From Umezawaea tangerina (GTDB taxonomy: Bacteria > Actinomycetota > Actinomycetes > Mycobacteriales > Pseudonocardiaceae): a DNA stretch of 64,000 nucleotides. The notes under the pieces are model-generated. The model was given only the letters and a program-made list of their open reading frames with translations. It made no database searches and was not told where the DNA came from. The position numbers and the translations under genes were made by a program. This document shows positions 50,005 through 58,427 of this stretch, in pieces; within the stretch, counting starts at the first letter, position 1, and every line of letters starts with the position of its first letter. The stretch lies in contig NZ_PVTF01000001.1 of assembly GCF_003002815.1 (NCBI RefSeq), positions 806,001 through 870,000 on the forward strand. Reading direction: 5' to 3'.

Positions 50005-51192
50005 CTATCCGCTTCTTCTCGTGTGGTTTGCAATTTTTTTCTTTACTTGGGTTTTGACATTGATTACCAATCGGTTGACCTTGTCAAATTTCGGCTTGAC
50101 TCTTGAGTACCATGTCCGATGCAATCTTTTGTCGATGAGCAGCACTCGATTTTTCGTATTGGCCAAGTTGGTTTCGACGGTTTCGCTATAATCAAATCTC
50201 ATCATATGTATATCCTCTAGCCACGACGGCTGGCTGGAAAGTTTAATGTCTGTGCCGTCGCCGCTCAAGTAAATACGTATGAGTACGTACTCTTGAGCCT
50301 TGAGTCGAGGTAATTTGATCGAGATGTGCGCCTTTTCGAGTGTCACGCATCGATCCTTTAGGTCCTTTGAAGCCCATTTTTCTCCAATGCTCATGTCGAA
50401 ATTGTATACCCTAGTCGATTCGAAGGTGAACTTTAGTTCTTCTCCTTGGTTGCCTTCTTGAATGGGTAGATCGGTAATGTTTGTGAAAATTAGGTTCAAT
50501 TCATGCGCATTGCTTATGTAGTGCCCATTTATCAGTGAGGTAACTTGCCCTGGCAGTTCTCCCATTGGATTAATGGTAACGGGTGCCAGAACGGCTGCTG
50601 CATTTATTCTGGTTATCGTAGGCCAGTCCTTCTTTAGTTCAAAGATCATTGATCGCATCTGTGCCTTTAATAACATACCGTCATTTGGTGGCTCGATATG
50701 AATCGCTTCGCGTATCCCGGCGATACGAGTGGACACCGATGCATTTTCTGGCCTACCTTGCACAAGGCCGAATAAAGTGAGAGTGTCTCCAGGGTTCATG
50801 AGGAAAGGGGTTACGGAAAGGCCGCCGTCTTTGGCGTGTATTTGATCAGTTTCAAAATTAAGAAGATTGGGTGGATCTTGGACTAATGTACCTATTTCGA
50901 AACGCGAGTTCTCGAACTTTATGTCAAGTGGGCCGGAGAAGTCGTCGGGAGTGATTGGAGCTTGGCCTGTGTTTACAATTCTGATTGCGACAAAGTGTGG
51001 ATCGATTACACGCCTATCGTCGTGATAAGTTTTTACTTCCTTTCCATTCGGAGACTCATCGCGAAGAGTAAATCTAAACCAGGTGCTCGTATAGTGAAGT
51101 CTTCGATGCTTACCTTTATTCTGATTGCGCATAGTTTTGTAGGCAACTGCTAATGATGCGGCTGCTAGGAGTAATGCTAACGCGGTATCCAT
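50005..51192 (-). CDS. Membrane-anchored cargo protein of unknown function
   Basis: A 395-residue protein from ATG 51192. An N-terminal hydrophobic segment (TALALLLAAASLAVAY, residues 3-18) is followed by a long soluble part with beta-rich stretches (HFVAIRIVNTGQAPITPDDF, FLMNPGDTLTLFGLVQGRPE) and a basic C-terminus. No catalytic motif is recognised. Base composition is clearly more AT-rich than the chromosome, with many TTT and AAT codons, indicating recent transfer. It is divergent from the HD gene (83-bp gap) and sits at the element edge where cargo and defence genes usually lie. Function cannot be assigned. Confidence 0.75.
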   Translation of the reverse strand: MDTALALLLAAASLAVAYKTMRNQNKGKHRRLHYTSTWFRFTLRDESPNGKEVKTYHDDRRVIDPHFVAIRIVNTGQAPITPDDFSGPLDIKFENSRFEIGTLVQDPPNLLNFETDQIHAKDGGLSVTPFLMNPGDTLTLFGLVQGRPENASVSTRIAGIREAIHIEPPNDGMLLKAQMRSMIFELKKDWPTITRINAAAVLAPVTINPMGELPGQVTSLINGHYISNAHELNLIFTNITDLPIQEGNQGEELKFTFESTRVYNFDMSIGEKWASKDLKDRCVTLEKAHISIKLPRLKAQEYVLIRIYLSGDGTDIKLSSQPSWLEDIHMMRFDYSETVETNLANTKNRVLLIDKRLHRTWYSRVKPKFDKVNRLVINVKTQVKKKIANHTRRSG

Positions 51193-51275
51193 GAACTAGA
51201 TCCCCGCCCCCATTCTGTCGCCTCTTGAAAGTCGTTGGCATGACGTTGTGGCCGAAAGTTGGCTATCCTTCTCGT

Positions 51276-51839
51276 ATGGATATTGTTACTTGGTCACACG
51301 GTGTCGCAGAGTCTGTGCTGAGAGTCTTGCCTCGGAGGTGGCGCCATGTTCGAGGGGTGGCTGACCGAGCTGCCCAAGCGGTGGGGTTGTTCCCAGTGGA
51401 GGACGGTAGGCTCTTGGTAGCTGCGGCCATGCTTCATGATATCGGATATGCTCCAAATCTGGCGCTTACAGGATTTCATCCGCTCGATGGTGCGCGCTAT
51501 CTGAAGGGAATAGGTGCTCCTCTTCGGCTGTGTGCGTTAGTTGCTCACCATTCTTGTGCGTTTCGCGAAGCTGAGCTGCGCGGCCTTTCGGTTGAGTTGG
51601 CTGAATGGCCGGATGAAGAAAGCCCTCTTCGAGATGCATTGTGGTGGGCGGACATGACCACCACTCCGGATGGAGGGCTTACGACTGTGCATGACAGGAT
51701 TGAAGAGATTCAGAAGCGGTATGGTCCAGAAGACTTAGTAACTTTCTTTATTCGTCAAGCTGAAGGGGAACTTGTGGCTTCCGTAAAGCGGACTGAAGGA
51801 CGACTTGGAGAGGCTGGCCTCGATCAGATTGTGAAGTAA
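51276..51839 (+). CDS. HD-domain phosphohydrolase
   Basis: A 187-residue protein from ATG 51276 (the open frame begins at 51225). The HD signature is LHDIGYAP near residue 71, with an upstream histidine in RWRHVRGVADRA and downstream HHS in LVAHHSCAF and a late aspartate in WWADMTTTPDG, giving a plausible H...HD...H...D metal site. HD proteins hydrolyse nucleotides or cyclic nucleotides. The gene is AT-richer than the chromosome. It overlaps the convergent NUDIX gene by 16 bp; HD, NUDIX and XRE-DUF5919 genes form a compact group, suggesting a nucleotide-related module. Confidence 0.85.
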   Translation: MDIVTWSHGVAESVLRVLPRRWRHVRGVADRAAQAVGLFPVEDGRLLVAAAMLHDIGYAPNLALTGFHPLDGARYLKGIGAPLRLCALVAHHSCAFREAELRGLSVELAEWPDEESPLRDALWWADMTTTPDGGLTTVHDRIEEIQKRYGPEDLVTFFIRQAEGELVASVKRTEGRLGEAGLDQIVK

Positions 51840-52297
51840 GGGCTTGCTTTTCTTGTGAACCCATGTTCGATTCTGAGATTGATAGACGGGTGGATATTTA
51901 GTGATTCGAGATCGTTTCGATGTATCCAGTGAACCTCGCTAGATTCATTGCTTGTGCGCAGTTCCCCACCTATGGGGTGAGCGCGGAAGCAGATTGAGAA
52001 CTGTTGCCGGACCTCGCCATCGGTATATGAGATGACGTGGGCCGGATCGGAGTAGACGCCGATCAGGTCCGTAGGCTCAACGGTGATTCCGGTTTCTTCT
52101 TTGACTTCTCGCACAACTGTATGACCGATGGCCTCGCCTACGTCTTGTGCGCCGCCGGGGATCGAGTAGAGATCGTTGTCGGTGCGCCTGATCATGAGTA
52201 GGCGGCCCTGGTCGTCCTGCACGAACGCGGTCACCGCGACCACGATGTTGGTCGCTTTGGGGGCGTTGGGGTCGTGGTAGTGATCAGTGCGCGCCAT
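51824..52297 (-). CDS. NUDIX hydrolase
   Basis: A 157-residue NUDIX protein from ATG 52297. The Nudix box is complete: GGAQDVGEAIGHTVVREVKE followed by ETGI, fitting GX5EX7REUXEEXGU. The preceding VVAVTAFVQDDQGRLLMIRR is the standard first strand. It would hydrolyse nucleoside diphosphates linked to another group; the substrate is unknown. The XRE-DUF5919 gene ends 10 bp upstream, so the two form an operon. Confidence 0.93.
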   Translation of the reverse strand: MARTDHYHDPNAPKATNIVVAVTAFVQDDQGRLLMIRRTDNDLYSIPGGAQDVGEAIGHTVVREVKEETGITVEPTDLIGVYSDPAHVISYTDGEVRQQFSICFRAHPIGGELRTSNESSEVHWIHRNDLESLNIHPSINLRIEHGFTRKASPYFTI

Positions 52298-52307
52298 GTC
52301 TACCTGC

Positions 52308-53051
52308 CTACCACTTCGGCGGCTTGGCGGCGTCCCAGACGCCCTGGAAGCTCTCCGCGTACGTCTCGAACAAGTCCCCTCCGGACAGGCGGCGCAGGTG
52401 GAGCACAGGGGCGTGACCTGCCATGAAGCCGAGTACGTGGGTGTTGATGAGCATCTCGTCATCGAACCTGTAGATCGAGTTGTAGAGCGTGGTCTTGTGG
52501 CACCTGACCTCGGCGTGCCCGCTGTCGGCTAGCGGCTTGAAGAACGCGAGTGCGTTGCGGACCTTGGCGGCGAGAGTGCCCTTGCCGATGCCCTCCTCCT
52601 CGCTGCGGCGGGCTACCTCGCGGCTAGCTGGGTCGCCCAGGAGGATGCGGATCTTGACGCCCTCCTCCGCTTTCTGGCGCAGGGTGCGGATCAGGGCTGG
52701 GTTGTCGACCAGGAACATTCCTGAGTAGACCAGGATCGAGACGTTGAGCTTGGCTCCGTCAAGCATGTGCCGCCAGACGTCCGCGGAGATCGAGTGTCGG
52801 TGTGCGTAGACCTGCACCACCTCGGACTCGTTGATCTCCTTCTTGGCGTCCTTGGCCAGCGCGTTCGGCCACAGGTACGTCTCGGACTCCTTGACCATGG
52901 ACGCGATGACGTGCCGGTGCCGTGGGTACGGGGTGCGGTCGCGGGTGATCCAACGTTCAACCGTTTTGGGGTCCACGGTGGTGGCTCGGGCGACGTGCTC
53001 GAAGCTCAAACCGTTGCGTAGCAAGGCATCCCGTAGGCGCTGGTTGGGCAT
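52308..53051 (-). CDS. XRE-type HTH protein with DUF5919/PLD-like domain
   Basis: A 247-residue protein from ATG 53051. The N-terminal HTH is RLRDALLRNGLSFEHVARAT then VDPKTVERWITRDRTPYPR. The C-terminal ~150 residues match the DUF5919-like, phospholipase-D-related fold (NVSILVYSGMFLVDNPALIR and KAEEGVKIRILLGDPASREV), but no HKD catalytic motif is visible. Such proteins are common in actinobacterial mobile elements beside NUDIX or HD genes. It is divergent from the Pra-like gene with a 160-bp region containing repeated GGACGTCTT, a probable self-regulated operator. Confidence 0.82.
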   Translation of the reverse strand: MPNQRLRDALLRNGLSFEHVARATTVDPKTVERWITRDRTPYPRHRHVIASMVKESETYLWPNALAKDAKKEINESEVVQVYAHRHSISADVWRHMLDGAKLNVSILVYSGMFLVDNPALIRTLRQKAEEGVKIRILLGDPASREVARRSEEEGIGKGTLAAKVRNALAFFKPLADSGHAEVRCHKTTLYNSIYRFDDEMLINTHVLGFMAGHAPVLHLRRLSGGDLFETYAESFQGVWDAAKPPKW

Positions 53052-53211
53052 GGTTGCTCCCTTGAGACTGGTTGGGACGTCTTGAAAGTAGCAAGGACGT
53101 CTTAAGTTGTCCCGCCATGCGGTACTGACGTCCCTCTTTCGGGTCGAAAGTCGTAGGGGTCGAGAAAGCCGGACACCAGGTCCAGCCGACCCGGACGACA
53201 GGAGACAGCAG
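53052..53211. promoter_or_regulatory. Divergent control region with repeated GACGTC boxes
   Basis: GGACGTCTT occurs at 53075-53083 and again at 53095-53103, a 20-bp offset (two helical turns). A third GACGTC lies near 53127-53132. The boxes lie just upstream of the XRE-DUF5919 start and in front of the Pra-like gene, so one regulator could switch both transcription units. Confidence 0.55.
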
Positions 53212-53664
53212 ATGGCGATCACAGGTGGGAGCAGGCTCCCTGCCGGTCACGACTTCGTGTTCCCGCGCGGTGCGCTGGTGATGGGCGTGGAACCGGTGCT
53301 CAAGTTCCAGTCCGCTGATGAGCGGGCGAAAGGGCTGCCGGTGGAGCAGGAGGCCGACAAGGGGAACGGGTTGCCGGTGTGGTCGGTGCTGGTCATCGAT
53401 CAGGCGGCGGAGCGCAAGACGGACGCGGTGGTCACGGTGAAGATCGCTGCGGCTCACCAGCCGGTTCCGCCGGAGGCGATTCCCGGTACTGATGTGCGGC
53501 CAGTGCTGTTCGAGGGGCTGACGGTCACGCCGTGGATCGATGACAAGGGCTGCCGGTCGGGTGCGGCGGGGGAGCGTCACCGGTGCCGGGCGAAGCTCGG
53601 GTACAGCCTGCGGGCTACCGGGATGAAGCCCGCCGTTGCCAAGAGCGCTCCAAAGGCCGCGTGA
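53212..53664 (+). CDS. pra: Pra-like plasmid replication, integration and excision activator
   Basis: A 150-residue protein from ATG 53212. FVFPRGALVMGVEPVLKFQS, then GLPVWSVLVIDQAAERKTDA and AAHQPVPPEAIPGTDVRPVL with FEGLTVTPWIDDKGCRS, match proteins annotated as Pra in AICEs; the pSAM2 Pra activates the replication, excision and integration genes. It is the first gene of the rightward backbone operon. The assignment rests on remembered family sequence pattern and position. Confidence 0.82.
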   Translation: MAITGGSRLPAGHDFVFPRGALVMGVEPVLKFQSADERAKGLPVEQEADKGNGLPVWSVLVIDQAAERKTDAVVTVKIAAAHQPVPPEAIPGTDVRPVLFEGLTVTPWIDDKGCRSGAAGERHRCRAKLGYSLRATGMKPAVAKSAPKAA

Positions 53665-53667
53665 TCC

Positions 53668-53877
53668 GTGGCTGACATGGTGCGGGTGCACGTGACCGCA
53701 GATCTCCCCATACGCGTCGAACCGGTTGTGTTCGCGGAACGAGTGGAGATTCGGCTCGGCAACGCGTTCCCCGCCGTCCTGGTCGTTGATCGCGACGCTT
53801 TGCCTCGCCTGTCCCAGGCCATTTCTGAAGGCAAGGCAGCTCTCGACGCCGCTCGTAGGAAGAAGGGGCAGAGCTGA
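53668..53877 (+). CDS. Small AICE backbone protein
   Basis: A 69-residue protein from GTG 53668, 3 bp after the Pra stop. It is beta-strand-rich at the start (VRVHVTADLPIRVEPVVFAE) and helical at the end (ISEGKAALDAARRKKGQ). No named family is recognised; short proteins at this place are usual in pSAM2-like elements. Confidence 0.65.
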   Translation: MADMVRVHVTADLPIRVEPVVFAERVEIRLGNAFPAVLVVDRDALPRLSQAISEGKAALDAARRKKGQS

Positions 53878-53923
53878 TGGGGTTCAACGTGACGTGTTCG
53901 CCGGGGCGGACGCGGCGGCCGGG

Positions 53924-54133
53924 ATGGTGCACATTACCGATGAGTTGCCCGCGCTGGTGATCTACCTGGACCCGGTGAACGTGGCGATCCAACTGCCGCC
54001 GTTTCCCGGCGGGGTGGAGGTGCTGGCGAAGTTCTGCCGGGAGTTGTCGCGGGAGGCGGGGAAGCTCGCGGATCACCTCGACAGCCGGGAGGGGCGGCAC
54101 GCGCTGTCGGAGAAACCGGCGGTGCAGGGGTGA
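53924..54133 (+). CDS. Small AICE backbone protein
   Basis: A 69-residue frame beginning MVHITDELPALVIYLDPVNV and continuing AIQLPPFPGGVEVLAKFCRE. GTG 53894 is an alternative start adding ten residues. Its TGA overlaps the GTG of the XRE gene (GTGA), indicating coupled translation, which supports it being real. No family is recognised. Confidence 0.6.
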   Translation: MVHITDELPALVIYLDPVNVAIQLPPFPGGVEVLAKFCRELSREAGKLADHLDSREGRHALSEKPAVQG

Positions 54134-54531
54134 GCGGGCGGCCGTTGACGCGGCGGGCGCACTACAACCGGCTCATGGGTGCTCGTCTGCGGGATCTGCG
54201 GCAGGACGCGGGGATCAAGCCTGCCCCGATGGCTCGGGCGTTCGGGGTGTCGGAGGCGGCGATTTCCAAGGTCGAGTGTGGTCATCGTGGGCTGTCGCCG
54301 CAGGTCCTCGGCGTGTACTGCGACTTGTTCGACGTGAGTCCGTTGGATCTGTTCCGGGATGTAGCGGAGCAGTACCGGGCGCAGTGCGATCCGTTCCGGC
54401 CCGGCGTCTATCGGGCAGTCCGCGGTGAGGTTCGGGTGCTCGACGGCCTGGCGCTCTACGCCGATCTGCCGGAGCGGTACTTGCCTGCGGGTGCCTTGCG
54501 GGTCGGTGTCGAGGCGCTGAACGAGGCCTGA
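54130..54531 (+). CDS. XRE-family regulator of the element
   Basis: A 133-residue protein with an N-terminal XRE HTH: RLRDLRQDAGIKPAPMARAF then GVSEAAISKVECGHRGLSPQ. The C-terminal half has no known domain (YRAVRGEVRVLDGLALYADL). The GTG start overlaps the preceding stop. It probably controls backbone gene expression; the target is inferred from position only. Confidence 0.83.
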   Translation: MSGRPLTRRAHYNRLMGARLRDLRQDAGIKPAPMARAFGVSEAAISKVECGHRGLSPQVLGVYCDLFDVSPLDLFRDVAEQYRAQCDPFRPGVYRAVRGEVRVLDGLALYADLPERYLPAGALRVGVEALNEA

Positions 54532-54587
54532 GGTGTGGTCCGGGGTGGGTGACTGCCCCGGATCTCCCATCTGAGGGGAGGTGAGTG

Positions 54588-54803
54588 ATGAGCTTCCTTG
54601 AACGTTTCATGTCGTGTGACCCGGTTGAGCGCCGGATGGCTGAGCTGCGGCCGTTGCGGGTGCGGGTTGAGAACAAGCGGTGTGCCGGTAGGTGTGGGCG
54701 GTGCACGTGGATTCGGGCGACCGTGGACTACTGCGGGGACTGTGTGGCCTGGATGGCTGAGCGGGGCATTGAGCCTCGGCCGTGTCGCTGGAGGCGGCGC
54801 TAG
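54588..54803 (+). CDS. Small zinc-ribbon-like protein
   Basis: A 71-residue protein from ATG 54588, preceded by GGGGAGGTGA. Two CxxC pairs occur, CAGRCGRC and DYCGDC, with CRW near the end, suggesting one zinc site. GTG 54585 directly before the ATG is an alternative. Function is unknown; short Cys-rich proteins are common in AICE transfer regions. Confidence 0.65.
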   Translation: MSFLERFMSCDPVERRMAELRPLRVRVENKRCAGRCGRCTWIRATVDYCGDCVAWMAERGIEPRPCRWRRR

Positions 54804-54850
54804 GAGTCCTATTTAGACACAACGCGTGATCTTGTTGGGTCACGCGGTGA

Positions 54851-54872
54851 TGCCGCACGTCTTGTTGCGGCA
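54851..54872. terminator. Hairpin between backbone gene groups
   Basis: TGCCGCA (54851-54857) and TGCGGCA (54866-54872) pair across eight bases. The hairpin lies in the 156-bp gap before the small Cys-containing gene and the transfer gene. It could terminate the first operon or be part of a replication or transfer site. Confidence 0.4.
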
Positions 54873-54959
54873 CAACGGAAGCGTAAGACGCAGGAGCGGA
54901 ACACGGCTACCAACCTCGCCGCTCCTGCGCTGTCCACCACGCGTAACGGAGTGAACGAG

Positions 54960-55133
54960 ATGAGCGTAGAGCCACGGCGTGTTGCAGCGCCAGAGGGGGT
55001 CTCGCGGGACCGGTGTGCGACGTGCAAGCGCTTCGCCCGGTTGCTGCCCGGCCAGACCGAATGTGACCCGTGTGCCGGTGTGTTGGGACTGGACTTCGGC
55101 GGCTCCGTCCGGCGGGGCGGTGATGTGCGATGA
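54960..55133 (+). CDS. Small CxxC protein preceding the transfer gene
   Basis: A 57-residue protein from ATG 54960 (GTG 54951 possible). It has RCATCKRFARLLPGQTECD and PCAG, so two CxxC-type pairs likely bind zinc. Its TGA overlaps the ATG of the Tra gene (ATGA), indicating an operon with transfer and replication genes. Function is unknown. Confidence 0.65.
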   Translation: MSVEPRRVAAPEGVSRDRCATCKRFARLLPGQTECDPCAGVLGLDFGGSVRRGGDVR

Positions 55134-56605
55134 GGGGCAACAGGTGGGTTGATCCAGCTCCGTTCGAGGGGTACCGGCCTCGGGTTCCCTGGTGGGCGTA
55201 CCTGCCTGGGTGGACCAAGGTCGTGGCGGCTCCGTTCGCGTTGGTCGGGGTCGCAGTGTGGCTGATCGTGCGCCTGGTGCTCGTTGCCGTTCGGTACCCG
55301 GTGACGGTGCTGGCCTCGGTGTCGGCCTACTGGATGTACGCCACGTGGGGTCTGTCGCCGCTGGTGTTGGCGCTGCTGTCGCTGGTAGCGGGCGGCTTCG
55401 TCTGGGCTGGTCTGGATCTGCCGTCGTTCCTGCGGCACGTCTGGTACCGAGTCCTCACCGAATGGCGGCGGGCCACGATCTACGTGCCGCAGTGGCGGAC
55501 CGTGATGCGGCTATCGGACCTCGCGAAAGTCCAGCGGGGTAAGGAATACCGGCCTCGGCTGCGTCGTGTGCGGTCCGAGGGATGGCGGGACCGGGTTCGG
55601 GTGCGGATGATCCCGGCGCAGTCTCCGGAGCAGTGGGAAGCGCGGCGGGAGAACCTGGCGCACTCGTTCAACGCCCGGTCCTGTCGAGTGCGGGTGCTGC
55701 GGCCTCGGCTGTTGGAACTGGACTTCATCCACTCCGACCCGTTGTCGCGTCCGGTGCCTGTACCTGCGCTTTCGGTGGATGAGTCCGCGGTGAACCTCAA
55801 GAAGATCGTGGTCGGGCTTACCGAGACGGGGCGGGCCTGGACGCTGAGGTTGCTGGGCTCTCAGCTCCTTGTCGTGGGCGTGCCTGGCGCGGGCAAGGGC
55901 TCGGTGTTGTGGTCGATTGTGTGGCAGCTCGCGCCCGCCGTCCGTGCCGGGTTGGTGCGCCTGGTGGGCATCGATCCCAAGGGCGGGATGGAGCTGGGGC
56001 AGTGCCCGGAGGCGTTCGATCGGGTCGTCTATGACAACGGGCCTGACGCGGTGGCGCTGTTGGAGGAGATTGCCGCTGAGGTCAAGGAACGGGCCTCGCG
56101 CTACCGAGGTGTTCGGAGGTTGTGGGCGCGGTCGACGGGAGAGCCGTTCACGGTCCTGATCGTGGATGAGCTGGCGGACCTGATCGCCTACCAGCCGGAC
56201 AAGCAGCTGCGGGAGCGTGCCTCGCGGGCTATCCAGACGATCACCTCCCAGGGGCGTGCGCCCGGCTATGCCCTCGTGGGCCTGGTCCAGGACCCGCGCA
56301 AGGAAGTCGTGTCGTTCCGGCACCTGTTCAGCACCCGTGTGGCGTTGCGGCTCGATGAGCCACAGCAGGTGGACATGGTGCTTGGCGACGGCGTTCGGCA
56401 ACGGGGTGCGGCGGCTCACGAGATCAGCGAGAACACCCCCGGTGTGGCCTGGCTGAAGACCGATGGTCAGCGGGAGCCGGAGCGAGCTCGCGCCTTCCAC
56501 GTCACGGATGCGGACTTGGTGGAGCTCGGCCTCTACTTCACGCCGGCCACCGTCCACGACTTCGCCAGCAAGCGCACTTCGGGCGAAGGGAGCGCGGCGG
56601 CATGA
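55130..56605 (+). CDS. tra: FtsK/SpoIIIE-type conjugative transfer ATPase (TraB/TraSA-like)
   Basis: A 491-residue translocase. Two or three membrane helices lie in residues about 30-110 (VVAAPFALVGVAVWLIVRLV, WGLSPLVLALLSLVAGGFVW). The motor has Walker A VVGVPGAGKGSV (about 247-258), Walker B VLIVDELADLI (about 341-351) and the sensor-like QDPRKEVVSFRHLFSTRVAL. AICE Tra proteins pump double-stranded DNA between hyphae using a hexameric FtsK-like motor; one protein suffices. The stop overlaps the start of the replication initiator gene (ATGA). Confidence 0.93.
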   Translation: MRGNRWVDPAPFEGYRPRVPWWAYLPGWTKVVAAPFALVGVAVWLIVRLVLVAVRYPVTVLASVSAYWMYATWGLSPLVLALLSLVAGGFVWAGLDLPSFLRHVWYRVLTEWRRATIYVPQWRTVMRLSDLAKVQRGKEYRPRLRRVRSEGWRDRVRVRMIPAQSPEQWEARRENLAHSFNARSCRVRVLRPRLLELDFIHSDPLSRPVPVPALSVDESAVNLKKIVVGLTETGRAWTLRLLGSQLLVVGVPGAGKGSVLWSIVWQLAPAVRAGLVRLVGIDPKGGMELGQCPEAFDRVVYDNGPDAVALLEEIAAEVKERASRYRGVRRLWARSTGEPFTVLIVDELADLIAYQPDKQLRERASRAIQTITSQGRAPGYALVGLVQDPRKEVVSFRHLFSTRVALRLDEPQQVDMVLGDGVRQRGAAAHEISENTPGVAWLKTDGQREPERARAFHVTDADLVELGLYFTPATVHDFASKRTSGEGSAAA

Positions 56606-58206
56606 GCGAGTACCTGAACCGCGCTGACCGGATGAAGCAGCCTGCGGCGTTCGACGTGGCTCGTGCGGTGGCGGAGCAGCACGGCGTGTGCGTTCGCCCG
56701 TTGGCCAAGGAACGGATTGACCTGGACACGGGGCGGGTGGAGATCGTCCCGATTCCGTGCGGTTCGACCGTGGCCAGCGTGTGCCCGACCTGCGCGGAGA
56801 AGAACCGGCGGCTGCGGATGGCGCAGTGCCGCGAGGGCTGGCACCTGACCGAAGAACCTGACTTCACGCCGAACGAGCCGACGCCTGATCAGCGGGGGCT
56901 CACGGAGTACCGGGCAGACCTGGTCAAGGCCTATCAGCAAGCGATGGAGGAGGACGACGAAACCGGGGCCGATGAGCTGCGGGATGAGGTCGCGTCCGTC
57001 GACGCGGAACTTCGGCAACTGGGAGTCCGCGGGAACCTTCCGTCTCTGGAACCGCGTCCTCGGGCTGCTCGGAAGCGGTCGACCAAGCGGCGGCAGGATG
57101 CGGCGAACCTGCCTCGGCGGCCGGTGCAGAAACGCACCGTGGGCGCGATATTCGGCGAGAAGTATCGGCCGTCGACGTTCCTCACGCTGACCCTCGACAG
57201 CTACGGCAAGGTGCGCTCGGACGGCACCCCGGTTGACCCGGATCGCTACGACTATCGGCGGGCGGCTCGGGATGCGGTGCACTTCGCAGCGCTCCTGGAC
57301 CGGTTCGTGCAGAACTTGCGGCGCTGTGTGGGCTGGGATGTTCAGTACTTCTCGACGGTGGAGCCGCAGCGGAGGTTGGCGCCGCATTGGCACGCGGCTA
57401 TTCGGGGCAGCATCTCGCGTGCTGAGCTGCGGGCGATTGCTGAGGCGACGTATCACCAGGTCTGGTGGCCTGCGCACGACGAGATCAAGTACTCGGGTGA
57501 CCGGCTGCCGGTGTGGGACGTCCGGGCGAAGGGCTTCGTTGACCCGCAGACGCGGGTGGCTCTGCCTACCTGGGAAGAGGCGCTGGACCAGGTCGAGGCT
57601 CCGGCGCATGTTGCGCGCTTCGGGGTGCAGGTGCACTCCAAGGGCATCCTCGGCGGCACTCCGGAGGCTGGGCGGCACATCGGGTACTTGACCAAGTACC
57701 TGACCAAGAGCATCGCTGAGTGCCATCAGTCGGGGACGGCTCGGCAGGAACGCCACGCCGAACGGCTCTGTGACGAGCTGGCAGTGACGCCGTGCTCCCC
57801 GCAGTGTCCGGTGTGGCTGCTTTACGGCGTTCAGCCTCGGAGTGCTCGGCTGTCGATGAATCCGGGACTGTGCAAGGGAAAGGCGCACAAGCGCACCACC
57901 CTCGGCGTGGCCGGGCGGCGGGTCCTGGTCTCGCGGAAGTGGTCCGGGAAGTCGCTCGCCGACCACAAGCACGACCGGAAGGCGTTCGTTCGGCAACTGC
58001 TCGCGGATGTCGGCATCACGCAGGACGGCCAGCCTTCGCGGGTCGCGTGGAACAACGTCCAGCCTGGCGACCCGAACGTTCCGCCGCGCCAACACCTGTT
58101 GCTGCGGGCCGTCGCTGAGCGGCAGCGGTGGAAGGCGGAGTACACGGCGGCGTTACTCGCGTCGGCTGGTCCGCCAGACGGTTCGGCAACTTCGCACGCT
58201 GCGTAA
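56602..58206 (+). CDS. repSA: Rolling-circle replication initiator (RepSA-like, HUH)
   Basis: A 534-residue initiator. A Cys-rich region with CPTC (about 54-57) lies near the N-terminus. The core has motif I STFLTLTLDSYG, the HUH metal motif LAPHWHAAI (about 260-268), and the nicking-tyrosine region RHIGYLTKYLTKS (about 357-369) with two candidate tyrosines. These are the features of pSAM2 RepSA, which nicks the double-strand origin so the excised element replicates by rolling circle. The length fits the family. Confidence 0.92.
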   Translation: MSEYLNRADRMKQPAAFDVARAVAEQHGVCVRPLAKERIDLDTGRVEIVPIPCGSTVASVCPTCAEKNRRLRMAQCREGWHLTEEPDFTPNEPTPDQRGLTEYRADLVKAYQQAMEEDDETGADELRDEVASVDAELRQLGVRGNLPSLEPRPRAARKRSTKRRQDAANLPRRPVQKRTVGAIFGEKYRPSTFLTLTLDSYGKVRSDGTPVDPDRYDYRRAARDAVHFAALLDRFVQNLRRCVGWDVQYFSTVEPQRRLAPHWHAAIRGSISRAELRAIAEATYHQVWWPAHDEIKYSGDRLPVWDVRAKGFVDPQTRVALPTWEEALDQVEAPAHVARFGVQVHSKGILGGTPEAGRHIGYLTKYLTKSIAECHQSGTARQERHAERLCDELAVTPCSPQCPVWLLYGVQPRSARLSMNPGLCKGKAHKRTTLGVAGRRVLVSRKWSGKSLADHKHDRKAFVRQLLADVGITQDGQPSRVAWNNVQPGDPNVPPRQHLLLRAVAERQRWKAEYTAALLASAGPPDGSATSHAA

Positions 58207-58220
58207 ACGAGGGGGGAACC

Positions 58221-58427
58221 ATGTCAGGCAAGGTTCGTGAGATCGCGGAACTGATGTCCGTTCCGGAGATCCTGGAAGCCCTCGGCGGGGTTTCGCGGGA
58301 CACGTTCTACAAGTGGCGGCAGACCGGTAAGGGGCCGCGTTGCTTCTCGCTGCCCAACGGGGAGTTGCGGTGCAAGCGGGTGGACTTCGTCGCCTGGCTT
58401 GACGGTCTTTACGGGGCGGCGGCATGA
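58221..58427 (+). CDS. xis: Excisionase (HTH_17/MerR-like)
   Basis: A 68-residue protein from ATG 58221, preceded by GAGGGGGGAA. The winged-helix motif is LMSVPEILEALGGVSRDTFY then KWRQTGKGPRCFSLPNGELR. Such small proteins direct the integrase to excise. Its stop overlaps the ATG of int (ATGA), the usual xis-int arrangement in AICEs. Confidence 0.9.
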   Translation: MSGKVREIAELMSVPEILEALGGVSRDTFYKWRQTGKGPRCFSLPNGELRCKRVDFVAWLDGLYGAAA

